From Colletes latitarsis (taxonomy: Eukaryota > Arthropoda > Insecta > Hymenoptera > Colletidae), in contig NC_135147.1 of assembly GCF_051014445.1 (NCBI RefSeq), forward strand, positions 23,695,979 through 23,759,978: a stretch of DNA of 64,000 nucleotides, read 5' to 3'. Positions 11,678 to 23,237 of this stretch are shown piece after piece. Every line of letters begins with the position of its first letter. Within the stretch, counting starts at the first letter, position 1. The notes beneath the pieces are model-generated. The model was not told the origin of the DNA, did not search any database, and saw only the letters and a list, made by a program, of their open reading frames with translations. The translations under genes were made by a program, and so were the position numbers.

Positions 11678-13783
11678 AATTACGATACACGCGCAAGAAC
11701 ACTTTTCTACTATAGCAACGATCGTTCGCAACTTCACGAAGGATTTTATTATCGAACAGTAACCGTTCCGCCGCGTTCGAGTAACTTCAACGAATGTCGG
11801 CCAAAAACGCGGCTTCGTCGCGCCCGATTAAAACGCAACCACTTTTTATCGGCGATTGTTTCCCCGGAACGAACGTTGCGCTCGTAAAATTCATTTTACT
11901 ATCTAAGTTATCGCGACCCCGTTACACGATTAAATCGCGCCATTCCATGATACATCGTTTTCCGAATTTAAAGGGTCGCAAATAAGGGCGACCGGGCGCA
12001 CGATAATCCGGGCACGTCGACGAACGCTACGAAACCGACCTATCCGCGAAACGGGTAAATTTAATCAACCCCATTCTTTCCCCGCTGCCGTCCGCGAGGA
12101 GATAAGTAGCCGGCGGGATAAAACGCGGTGGCGAATGCAACGGATAAGGATGCGTTTTTAAGTGTAAAGTAATTCTCTCTGGTTAGCCGGCCGGTCTCGC
12201 CGAGGGGCCACCCCCGTTGTAGAAAGTTCACGGTGATGTACTCGTCCCAAGAGCCCTGAAACCCAACGACCATTCACGGTCTGAATATTATTCAGAGCGT
12301 GCAAGGGTACGCGTGCAGGCGCGCGGACCACCCGGTAAAAAGGGGGTGCCCCGCGCTCGCAGTAAAAATACCTCGAATTATGAAGGCACGCCCCGCCATT
12401 ACGAAACAAATTAAAAACTAATTAAAACAAGTACAGCCCCTTTGGCCGCGTCGTACCGCGAAGACGGGGCTGCAACAACTTCTCTCTCGCTGGGAAACAG
12501 ATAAACGAGAGCCAGTCGTCAGGTGGAGGGGGAGGGGGATGAAAATTCCAACCACCGGGAGTCGAAAAACAATTATTAATCGCTGGGTTCGTACTAGAAA
12601 AGTGTGAAAATCTTTCCGAGTTTGGAAGAATACTTTGTTGTAATATCGAATTTACGAGGTACGAGAAAATAAAGAAACTTTATTCTCAGATCAGGCTCGG
12701 TGAATGTATTAAACAATTTTGTGATAGTATTCCGCGAGTATCCTGTATCTTTGCTTCAAAGTGGTATTTCGCTGGTATTTTAGTTTAATGGAACTTAAGC
12801 GAATCCCCCTTACCCGAGCCCGTAAAAACCGAAACGCGTAGATGCCAAAGCGTAAATGTAATTTTATCGCCGTTTTGCATATTACATGCTGAAACGCTTC
12901 CATTTGATCGCCCATAAATCCCCTCCACATTTTTACACTCCCTCTGACGGTTCGAATGCCTACGCGCAACGGCTGTAATTCCCGGCGATAATAATTCCTG
13001 AAACGAAACAACGGAACGTCACCTCGAAAAGCGTTGAAGAGCGGCCGGAGGAGGAAAAAAAAAACAGTACAACGAGCCTAACGTTCGCGTCCCGATTTAT
13101 AGGGACGAGGGGGTAAGAGAGGAGTTTTCCCTTCCGCGGCGAGTGTTCCTCGCGCCGGTAGGGACGATTTAATAACGCCGCGGTAAATTAAAATGATAGA
13201 CGTCATCCCCCGACTGGCGGTCACTGAGAGCCCATCAATTAATGGAAGCCTCTACTTCATTTGCCTATAAATAAATAATCGTCGAGGGCCTCCGCTCGTA
13301 CAAGAGGTGTCACTCGGCATTGGGGCGGAGAGTGCCGGGGTTGGGGGTGGAATGGAACGAGAAGCCACCAGGAAGATGGCTTTCAAATATTAACGTCGTC
13401 TCGTAGACGTCACATACGTTACTCTTGCCCCGACGTTCCCTCCGCCGGCAGATGCGTACGGCCGCAGCATTTTTCTCGTTTCGTCCAGGGAAAATCGAGA
13501 ACCCGGTTGGGCTTTCGATTGAAACTGGGGCGACGGGAATATTTGACGATGGCGAAAACCAACGGGAGAATTTTTAAAACAAATCTTTCGCGTACTAACG
13601 TATTTGGTAACATTGGACTGACGAAACATTTCCTCAACGAATTCACCAAATATTCACGTTACGTTTTTAGAGATTTTATTCTGCACACTTAAATTCCATA
13701 ATTTTTACCACAGACTCGCATTCGACGTCTCGAATATTCTCTACAATATGTTTGAGAGAAAAAACAAAATATTCAGGTCGATA
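11678..13783. other. Noncoding, nothing recognised
   Basis: No coding segment, RNA gene or repeat was identified. Open frames at 12061-12409, 12709-13011 and 13390-13649 on the minus strand overlap other frames and carry no known domain. The 13180-13290 segment (ATTAAAATGATAGACG, CATCAATTAATGGAAG, CCTATAAATAAATAATCG) is rich in homeodomain-type ATTA words and might be regulatory, which is inference only. Confidence 0.45.
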
Positions 13784-13893
13784 TTAACCCTTACATTACA
13801 CGCTTTAAAGGAAAGTTGATTTCCATTTAACAATTTGGTAAAAATCAACATTAGAATAATTCAGTTGAGATTGAAAGTCCACTTAAGGGTTAA
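13784..13893 (-). mobile_element. piggyBac-like MITE, 110 bp
   Basis: TTAA-CCCTTA at the left and TAAGGG-TTAA at the right give short inverted ends with perfect TTAA flanks. The interior matches the element at 25639-25769 when read on the opposite strand: TCAATCTCA(A/G)CTGAATTATT, GATTTTTACCAAATTG, TAAATGGAAATCAA and CTTTAAAGC are shared. The minus orientation is set relative to that copy. Two independent insertions of the same short sequence plus TTAA flanks make this a convincing MITE family. Confidence 0.78.
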
Positions 13894-16800
13894 AAGTACC
13901 AGAGTCGCCACTTTCGAGACTCACGGACCGGGTTCCCACCCCCGATCGAAGCCAACCCCAATGACCAGCGTCGCGCCCCCGGCACAGAGAAAGGAGCCCG
14001 CTCGAGAGTGTCACGAAATCGCAGAAATTCAAACTAATTCGCTAAATTCGTCACCGCGTAGGAGTCGAAAGCGTGGGTGGTTAAAGGGGTGGCGGTGGGA
14101 TAGGTGGACGGCGTGGAGAGGCGTCCAATGACACGCCGGAAATATTTGGCAGCTGATGGCGAGTAGTTGGCGCGAGGGAGGCCGGGTACCTCCGGCTTGT
14201 AATTAAAAATGTCTCCCGACCCCTTCCGCCCGCCGCTCTTTTTTACCCTACCCCCTAGCCACCCTTTTAGCGGCGTCCCTCGCGTCCCGGCGACCGTTCC
14301 CGTTGCGTCGAGGCGCGGGGCCTGTCTAACAGGAATGCATCGCGGCGACTAATGAAAAACCTCATCGGCGTGTGTGACGCTAATGAGAAAGACTGCCAGC
14401 GAGAACGACAGCGGCGATTGAAATTCGCGAAGAAACGATGCCGCGGATAAATATCGGCACGCGGACGGACGCTTTTCATCCGACGGAGAGTTTTTACGGA
14501 GCTACGACGACCATTTTCCAGCCGTGTTTCTTTTCGTTCACGCCCTACAACGTTAAAGGAATTCGTATAATATCGGCGGGTTTGTTTGAAATCAACACTG
14601 ATAGTATACTAGAACCATTAAAGTGTTTCACAGAGATTGATAAATTTACGTCGAAGGTACATAATTACTGGCGTCTTTGAAAATTCGATAAATAATGAAC
14701 GCGTTTTATGTGGGTGTTGTCGACAATTGAATTTTTACGTAGGAAGTATTCAAATAAATTGAGAGTCGTGCGTAATAGAGTTGGGCGTCGCTATAAGTAG
14801 AAATGGCGAATACTGAACAGACACGCCATTATTTCAAGAAAGAAGCACTAGCAGAACAAAATTTATTCTACATTTTCACCTTATTTTACTGCGAAGAATC
14901 GCTCCTAATATGTTATAAGAGCATGTCCAAGAAATTCTTCGAATCAGTCGTTGTTTGATTTACCCATTTCGTTTTGAAATATTCGTTCGAAAACTAGATT
15001 TCTCAGTTACCGCATGTTTCCCAGAAAAACGAAATTTCTCGTTTCCGGCGCGCAATGCGGGGAATGTGGTATCACAAGTAAAACGCGGACAGCGTCAAAT
15101 AATTTTGCCTTACGAAGGCTGACTATAAACGTCTGACCCAATACGACACGCACGGAAGGTCCTTTTTCCTCTGTAAAATACACGCCGCTATATTTCTTCT
15201 CGCGACAGCTGCGAGAGCGGATAAAATTGTATGGAAAGGTGCATAAAGTTTCAAACGCGTGACAGTTGTTTATAATATGTAAATACAAACGCGTCCGTTA
15301 GCCCTCTCTTTCTCGTCTCTTCGTTCCCGAAAAATAAATTCAACTATGCCCGTATCGCCCGACGCGTTCCCTAGCTCAAAATATTTATCAAGGAAGTCGG
15401 AATTCGTAAGATCGAAACCCGTTCGTGGGTGTCGCGATCGTAAATTTTTGCCTCCGTCTCGATGCGTGCGTGACAGCGCGAGTTTTGTTCGACCCTGCTT
15501 TGTTTCCGGGCGACGAGATTCGAGCACCTCGGGACATTAATCTGTTAATTTCGGACCGGTTCGACGGGACTTTCATCCCGGGATTTATGGCGTTGAATAA
15601 AGTAAGGATCTTTGTTGCAGCGTGACGTCGGATTTAGGAAAAGAGAAGGAAACATCCCCTATTTATGGATAGCACCGTCCGCGGTGCGGTCGTTTCATTT
15701 GTTCTTCTTATTTTGCAGGCAACGTTTCGACAGTTTCGCGGGATGAAACTGTACCGTTGGGGTAAATAAACTATTACGATACAAGGGTTAATTCCTAGCG
15801 GCTATCATTTTGGTACTGTTTGGAAGTGATAATAATAAAGTTTTGCAAACAGAAAAGAGGAATTGTGTAGTTTGTAAATGCAACGCGAGACACCTATTTC
15901 CGTTTTCGGTTCCCAGGATCCTCGACCTTTTCCGCACGAACCATTTACCCTGGATCCTGGAAAACGCAAGAACTGCAGAGGGTTGTTCGTGAAGGCAGCG
16001 GCGAGCGTTAGCTGGGCAGAGAGTTCCGTGCTCCGGTGAATGATGCGGAGGCGGTAGTGACGTCATTAGCAATTCCGATCTCGTCGGGCGGAAATTATGT
16101 CCAGCGCGATGCGAGTCGATCTCAATATCCTCCCCCCCCCCTCACGGGTGTGGGCCAGCTCCCGTACACATTCGCGCGGATGCAGCAACGGGGCGAAACG
16201 GCCGCAGCTGCCGCGTACGTACACGCGCGACGCCACGTACACCGTCGGCCCGAGATTCCTTCGCTTCCGGTTTCCGGCACGGGAACGGCTCCGCTGTGAT
16301 TGGCTCCGTGACGGACCCGGCGAAGCAGTCCAGAACCGCCCGACGATATCGTTGCCCCGATATAGAAGCGCGATTGTCGCGTCCCGCTCGATCGCGACGC
16401 CCGAGACGCTATCGTCCGTTAATTAGATCGATTCCGCGCGACCATACGTTCCTCCGAGCAAATTAAACGCGAGAAATCAAAAATACTCGTCGACGTTTTA
16501 ATTTGGATTAAAGTATGAACGTGGAAGACGTTCTTATTTATCTATGGGCGAAGAAATTATTGTTTGGTACAAATATACACGTGTCACTCAATTTGAGTAA
16601 TCTTATAGAATAGAACATTAGGTGAAAGTTAAAAATTTCAACCATTTTACAGTACTCGACGAGTACGTTTTCTCGTAGATGGCGAAAGTGGGGAAATAAT
16701 ATTGATATCGAATTTTGTTAGAGAAATCGATCCCCATGGTTGACGCGGTCGAATATAGTTGGTCCGACGATGGCTGGCGCACGAGGCTTTAATTACTTTT

Positions 16801-17430
16801 CTTTGCAGTCCGAACAATCGGCCGCCAGAAAACTGATAAACGTCCCTCATCTTTCCCTCGTGACACACGAGCTTGAAACTAGCTCTTTTGTTGCGCCATT
16901 GTCCGGCTTGGAAGTGGCACGATGGCCACGATTCGACGATCCAATTATCTAGCGACAATGTCTCGCTTCGCATCCTGTAGACGGAACACAGACTGACAAT
17001 CACGTTTCTATCAGGAAACAGCGACGTGGACGTTGCCTTCGCGCTACCTCATCGGTTCCTATCGAATTCTACGGCCTTTCAATTTCGCGCCTTACTTCCG
17101 CAAACGAAACGCTTTCAAATTCCATGTACCAATGACCGTTCAGCTATCGACATTATTATGAAACGCGATCGTTACGCGCGCCTAAAGCTACGTAGAAATA
17201 TAAATATATGCAACTTTGAATATCTGACGTAGAGAAATGCACTCGAGACTATCGACTTTATCGCTGTTATTAAAACTCTTATACAAAATATAAAATAACT
17301 ATTTGTAAAGGGGAAGGTTAATCGTGCAAAGTTTTGAGAATTAATTGTTTTAAATAAAGGAATAGAACACGACTTTCCAATATCAAAAGAAGACTAAGAG
17401 ACACTAATAATCTACATAGATATTAAATTA
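13894..17430. other. Noncoding, nothing recognised
   Basis: No gene could be supported. Simple features are a run of 10 C at 16132-16141, a CpG-dense patch at 16090-16420 with many short open frames, and a lone AAGGGTTAA at about 15784-15792 that resembles one end of a TTAA element but has no partner nearby. The minus-strand frame at 16647-17003 and the frames at 15270-15625 carry no recognisable domain. The stretch becomes A+T-rich from about 17230 up to the transposon. Confidence 0.45.
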
Positions 17431-18175
17431 TATACAGGGTGAGGATTCTAGAGGCCAAAATAAGACGAAAATCAAGAATACCAATTTGTTGATGGAGGCG
17501 TGAAATGTTCGAGTAGGTGTGAAATTTTTCGACAAAATTAAAAAACTTCAAATCGTTCTAAAAAAATTACTTTTAGTTGCGGGGGTCAATTACAATCATT
17601 TTTGGTCATTACACATACCCCCGAAATCCTACTCAGTTTCGAGAAAAAAATTCCTTACCGAAAATATAATCTGAGGCTTGAAATGTCTGCCCGAATTTTC
17701 ATGCGAATCTTTAAAACATCATAACTTCTGAACGGATTGGACGATTTTAATGTTTAAAAAAGCAAACTACGCGTATTTTGGTGGAGAATATATACAAATC
17801 GCAAAAATATTCGAAAAGTTGGTCCTTGACCCCGCAAAATGAGAAAAACCCCATAAAAACGGTCCAATTTTCAAACAGCCATAACTCCTACAATAATGAA
17901 TATGTTTCAATGAAACTTTTTTCTGAAGTAGAGCTCATGGGTACCTACAAAAAAGTATTAGACAACTTTTCTGTAGGGCGTCAAACAAAATTACTAAAAC
18001 TGAAAAAGGAATTTTTATGAAAAATCGACAGGGGGTAGGTGCTGAAATTTATCGACGAAAAAAAAAATTTTCAATTTGTCCTGAAAAAATTATTTTTAGC
18101 TAGGGGGGTCAATTACAATAATTTTTAAAATTCCCCATTAAAATTTTTCCCAGGGGTGGCCGAACACCCTGTATA
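17431..18175 (+). mobile_element. TATACAGGGTG element, complete copy
   Basis: The element is bounded by TATACAGGGTG and its inverse CACCCTGTATA, inserted in AT-rich DNA. Inside are two direct subrepeats of about 90 bases, at about 17513-17605 and 18024-18125. Each carries GTGAAATTT or CTGAAATTT, CGACAAA or CGACGAAA, a (C/T)TGAAAAAATTA-like stretch, and GGGGGTCAATTACAAT. Between them is text such as CATAACTTCTGAACGG and CCATAACTCCTACAATAATG. It has no transposase frame (the 80-codon frame at 17778 is AT-rich and domainless), so it is non-autonomous. TA-flanked ends suggest a Tc1/mariner-like or related DNA transposon, but the superfamily is uncertain. Confidence 0.82.
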
Positions 18176-20690
18176 ACATCGACGCATCATCCATTTCCAG
18201 CTCGTCGACGACCACTCGTATCGACTCGCCGCGTAGGAAGCGTCCATCGACGAAGGAAAAAATTTGCTACCGTCGTACGATTTAGATTATAGGAATGGCT
18301 TTGAGTCGTAAATCATGGGAGAACTGGAAACGCGTGCGCCAAAGCACACGGGATAGTTATAGCGTGGATGTCGAACTGTCGATCCCTCGTATCGCAATCG
18401 TACATCCCCTGGGAAGGGACTCGGGATTTCGCGGGAATATCTTTTCCTCTTTGCATCCTACGATTTTCGAGCGTCGGACATATATTATATTCGGCATTCA
18501 GGTTTTCGCGCAAAAATATCATTCCTCCCTCGAGTCCAATACGATAACTCACCCCGTTGGAACAACGTTATACTCGCCACTCTTCCTCTAACAACGACAC
18601 GCCACCGCGCGACAAATCAAACGTCCGTTACGTTTCTGTCGTCCCTCTCGTCGCGCCGCTCTGAATTCACCATTAGAAACAAATCCTCCGCGCTAACAAA
18701 AACCCCTAAATCCTGCTACCGTCGAAGTCGAGGCTGAATATCTTGGAGAATACGCGTCGATTCCCGCGGTCGAATTGATATTCTCTAACGCGTACTGATT
18801 TTTATTCTTCTTCCAAACGTTGTCAATTGTTTATCAGAAAAACAAATTGCTGTTTCAAGCAACTCTGTATTCCTTTAAAAAGCATGTCGCTAGTGTTGTA
18901 CTCACTGTATCTCACAATATACGCAATTGATAAGAGTTTTACACATATTATGCAACTGTATTATATCAAAGGGTGTACAAACCCGTAAATAAATTACATC
19001 GATTCAAAATAAACTTCGTCCTTCCTTTAAACGCGGAGAAATAAATAACAGAATCTCGAGATCCACGATGTTCTGTCACCGTCAAAGAGTCGCTACCTCG
19101 AGGACTTAATTCGTAAATCATAAAGTTCGCGTAAATTCTCGTGGGAATAAAGCGTAGGTTTTACGCCGGTTCTAAAGTATCTTTTTTTTTTCTCAAAAAA
19201 ACATTGCATGTTTATTGGACGTGACGGACAGCGGCGTTCCGCGTTTCTCGCGCGACCGCTCGTAATTCGAGCGTTCGGCGAACGAAAGTGGAACGCTGTT
19301 CCGAGAGCAAAGGTGCGTTCACCGGTCCCCGCGATCCAACCGGATAAGGATTCCGAGTTTTAACGACCCCTGGCCACTCCTCGTGGGCCCCTACGGCCGT
19401 GGAACTCGCACGAGCGATTCGGGTTTTCGCACCTTGCGAGCCCGTGTTATTTCCGGTAATGACGTAAGAGGGTGGACGAAAGCAGGGACCGGCGGGGCGG
19501 GACGGGGGTCCTTGGTCGGCGGTTCGCACAGGTCGCGATGCTAATTTTCGCGCGGCTCGAGCATTAATTCTAATTAAATATGTGCGCACGAGGGGCCACG
19601 GCGAGATAAGCGGGACGAAAGGCAATTTGTACGGGGACGCGGTCGGTTTCCGAGATAAAAATAAAGGAACCCGGAGAGAAGAAAAAAGTTTCGCGGAGGA
19701 ATACCCCGGGCCTTTCTGGCTGTCTCATCCTCCGTCCCCTCCGCCATTTTCTCTCTCTCTTTCGTTCCGGTCCTCTGCCGGTCTGCTCCGTTTTCGTTGC
19801 TCTCCGCGATCCAACACCGCACGCTCGGGGCTGATCTCGAGAGTGAGATGTTTAATCATTCGGTAGATTGAATTCACGGATCTCCGGCGCGGTCGACGGT
19901 GAATATTTTTGCATCCTATGTTTCGCAAACTCGAACGATGTCCCGGCGCTCCCGATAACGCCTGATATCTTCCTTTCTTCCGCGCTGCCGGCCGCCGGGG
20001 GCTAAAAAATTGCCCTCCGCGGGCGCGGTTATCGCTGTCATCGATTCTCGTTCGCGGAACGGGGCGGGGAATGCCGTCGAACGACCAGTATTTAATCGTA
20101 CGACGGCAAGATTCACGGGACGACCGTCCGGCTAATTCGAGCCTTAAATTCGCGACGGGGCCCGCGATTAAACGCGACAATCGGTGGCAACGGCGAGATA
20201 CCGGGCCCCGGGGACGGGCCCGCGCTCGATTAACCGACCAACCAAACCCGGGGAATTCGAATTAACGTTCTTAATAAATATTCAGACTCCATTAACGCGC
20301 GGTGGCTGCCCTCGCGACGGTAATTTTTCCCTTTCGTTCGCCGGAGAATAAACGTTACAGTTATTGGGGTTAGGAAACGTTTCTCTAGAACCCGAAACCT
20401 ACGCAACCGAAAAAGCCACACCGCGTGTAAATCGAGCAAATCTGAAAATCCAACTTCGCGAGACCACAAGGTACAAGCTTCCAGGTTTGCGTTCCCAAAC
20501 GACGCAAAGTCACACGAAAACTTCGACCAAGTATCGATCGTACGCGGGGCGAAGCAATATCCGACTGACCCGACGAGACGATGTATTAATCCCGTGGCCC
20601 GTTACAGCGAGGATTTCGTGGATTTCGTTTTCCCGGCTCGGTGCACCGAGTGGCCAGAGTGTTTACCAGGCCACGGCATCGGCCAAGAAG
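18176..20690. other. Noncoding, nothing recognised
   Basis: Open frames at 18295-18591, 19212-19625 (minus), 19574-19866 and 19725-20180 (minus) overlap one another and are arginine-rich without a domain. GC-rich runs at 20190-20225 (GGGCCCCGGGG-type) and an 11-T run near 19181 are the only simple-sequence features. No promoter or RNA gene was supported. Confidence 0.45.
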
Positions 20691-20694
20691 CTAA

Positions 20695-20735
20695 AATATA
20701 TATATTTGTGGGCGTGGGGCACGGCAGCAGTTGGT
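20695..20735 (+). promoter_or_regulatory. Candidate TATA/initiator promoter
   Basis: AAAATATATATATTT from 20694 provides a TATA-like element and GCAGTTGG places a possible start at about 20729, about 31 bases downstream of the TATA T. The roughly 250 bases that follow contain no ATG until 20979, where ATG sits in a good context (AAAATATGG). An ATG-free leader ending at a well-placed start is what a real 5' UTR would look like, but no transcript evidence is available. Confidence 0.25.
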
Positions 20736-20978
20736 TCACGGTCGGTAGGTCGAGAGAGCATTGAGTTACAACTGCAGCTTATACGGCCACCGGCGTCTCC
20801 GCAGCCCAGCAACGAGCAGCAATAACAACCGCCCGCAGATTGCTACACCCCTCTTTTCCCCTGCGGAAAAACCGCGAGCAACCGACTGGATTATTCGCTT
20901 TGCGCCGCGCCGGGGAACCTAATCGCGAAAAGGAAACGCGAATCGACGTTCGTTCCTTGTTTCCGCGCCTTGGAAAAT

Positions 20979-21245
20979 ATGGAGGTCCGTCGAGAACGCG
21001 AAATTCAAGGCAAACACGGCCTTTCGGTGAGAATATTCGCGAATACAAGCTATTTTAATAACGCAAGAAGCTTGCGAAATCATTTGAACTACATTCAACG
21101 TTCACCAGTATTATTATTACTTATGTTGCAAACGGAGGAAGAGCGTCCTTCGCGTGGCGAAACGAAATTTACGATTGCCGAGCGCGGCAGAACGAACGAA
21201 ATTTCAACGTCGAGCGACTCTGTAATTGAATCCCTGAACCTTTAA
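20979..21245 (+). CDS. Hypothetical 88-residue ORF below TATA promoter
   Basis: I do not recognise this protein. It is chosen because its ATG is the first one downstream of the candidate promoter at 20.70-20.73 kb and has A at -3 and G at +4. The product starts with a charged, arginine-rich segment (MEVRREREIQGK), has a short hydrophobic run at about residues 43-50 (PVLLLLML) that is too short for a confident membrane helix, and ends in an acidic/serine-rich tail (STSSDSVIESLNL). There is no signal peptide. A possible splice donor, GGTGAGAA, lies within it at about 21026, so the true frame might leave the ORF there. No AATAAA follows closely. It may well be a chance ORF. Confidence 0.18.
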   Translation: MEVRREREIQGKHGLSVRIFANTSYFNNARSLRNHLNYIQRSPVLLLLMLQTEEERPSRGETKFTIAERGRTNEISTSSDSVIESLNL

Positions 21246-23009
21246 TGAATTTAAGCGAAACCGGCCGTGCGGCGTTCGTCGGATCGTTAAATAGAAAATC
21301 GATAAATCAACGCGAAATCAACAACGCGGATCAACGGTGATCCCGGGGGCCCCGGGTTCGCTTCATTTCCGAGCGAGCCCGTACACGATAAAGGACAAGA
21401 TAAGACGCTAGATTTCGCCGCGCGGAAATTTATGGATCGCGCGTTTTATCGATCTCGGCGGGCCGTAATTTTTAAATCCGCCGTGGTACGAAGCATTTCG
21501 AGTATTTAAAGCGTTCTGTAATTACACGGAACAACCAAGAGCAGGGAGGAGAGTAAAAAAAAAAAAAAGGAGGCAGAGACGAAACGAAAGGAGAGAATTC
21601 AGACGCGAAGGGAGCAGAGCGAAGGCAACGGAGTTAATTTACAGGGATGTCGCGGATCCCTCCGCTCTGCCCCACCTCTTCTCCCACCCCATCCCTCCTA
21701 CTATTCCTTTACCTTTTCCTTTTTATCTTTCTGCTACGTCGAACCGGCTGCGTTTCCCGCGATAAGATCTCCGTGGCTCTTTCTCTCCGGAGATCGAGTT
21801 GCAGGAGGTCGTGGCAACGAATGCACCCAACTGCAGCGACAGGATGCAGGTTACTCTCTCGCGACATCGCGGCCAACAACGCCGCCCAGGAACTCACGCG
21901 GTAGCCGAAACCGTTTCATTCCACGGATGCTTTCCACTTTCGCGAACTACACGGTTCGATCTCGGAACGCGATCCCCGAACGGAGGCACGTTCGTAAATA
22001 TGATTGCCTTTTTATTTTTTTCCAGCCACGATCGCCCCTCCCGCGTGACGTCGGGGCGCAACTTGGTACGCTTTAATTAAGCCTAACTGGGAACCGATAA
22101 TTCATTCCGTACGAACACGTTCTCGATATATTAAGATAGCGGTTAAATTCGAGCGTTCGTGCACCAAACTTAACGACTGAAACGTTGCGTAATTTTAAAA
22201 ACACTACGATTCTCGTCGATACCACTGCGACAATTACAAAATCGTTGGTAGTACATTTACGATTCGTATGGTGTTCCATTGATTTTGTGTGGCGGTCCTT
22301 CGCTAATTTCTTGATTGAACGCGATTCGCGTGTACGTAGCTTCGTCCAATGATTGCGTTCGCTACTCGAGCATCGACGATTACCATTTAAATGTATTCGC
22401 GTTTAGTTGGCGGCGACCGAGGCCTGCCTGCGGCGTCAAGAGTTCGAAGGAGGAGCGAAACTCGGCGACTTTTGCGGAGGAGTCCTCTCCGCGGCCTCGT
22501 CGGGACGCGTTCTCTATCTCCTTACTTTATTTTTTCTCCCTCTGGCTCCCTCCGCCATCCCCCGCCCCGCCGCCAACCCCCGTCTCTTTCTCATTCGGTC
22601 GGCATCGTTACGCTGACTTATGAAGACCGTGGAATACGATTCTTATACGGCCCTTACCGGCTTTTATTTCTCCTCTTAGGCGACCGACCTTCTCTGCGGT
22701 CGCGCCACCCGACGAACACGACCGACGATGTACGCGTTTCTTCGTCGATACCGACGATACACGGTTGTAATACAGAGGATTTGTCGGCGTCGAGAGCGTC
22801 GGATAAAATGGGATCCTGCTTCCTGCGCGCGTACAAACTATTTCTGGCAAACCTTCGTATCGAGTGGGATTGGATAAGGGTAGTGAAAGATTTAGGTGAC
22901 CTCGGTCTAGCCTGTACGGTACATAATTCAGTAACTACGTACCAGTCATTACGTTATTTCAATTTCGAATGCTAATACTCTGTTAACAGGACACGACAAA
23001 CGTTGCAAA
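21246..23009. other. Noncoding, nothing recognised
   Basis: An A-run of about 14 lies at 21556-21569 and is followed by a purine-rich then pyrimidine-rich segment. The plus-strand frame of about 194 codons at 22391-22975 overlaps frames on the other strand and in another phase, is arginine/proline-rich and shows no domain. No gene is supported. Confidence 0.45.
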
Positions 23010-23237
23010 TTAACCCTTTGCATTCGGTTGTTCCTTCTGAAGGGATATCCAGCAAAGAATTTGGATGTACCCTCTAAGAAAACGATATTATTGTTTTAAT
23101 ATAGGATAGAATACATAAGCAAAGAATGTAAAGAAAGAGATATGTTTGCTTGGAGTATTTACTATTTATTTCGTAAGAAAGTGTGCCTGAGTTAGTAGTA
23201 GATGATCGAAGAGAAGTCTCCGAATGCAAAGGGTTAG
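23010..23237 (+). mobile_element. piggyBac-like MITE, 228 bp
   Basis: The left end reads TTAA-CCCTTTGCATTCGG and the right end CCGAATGCAAAGGG-TTAG, a perfect 14-base inverted repeat (17 including the flank) with one TTAA flank intact and the other changed by one base. The interior is A+T-rich with no coding frame. Ends beginning CCCTTTGC next to TTAA are typical of the piggyBac superfamily, so this is a non-autonomous member. The perfect ends suggest it is younger than the other TTAA elements in the window. Confidence 0.8.

Noticed and set aside
16236..16252. ACGTACACCGTCGGCC shared with about 6546-6561
   Set aside because: A 16-base identity is expected about once by chance in 64 kb and the flanks do not match.
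22391..22975. 194-codon plus-strand ORF
   Set aside because: Overlapped by two other plus frames and a minus frame; arginine-rich translation typical of noncoding CpG-rich DNA.
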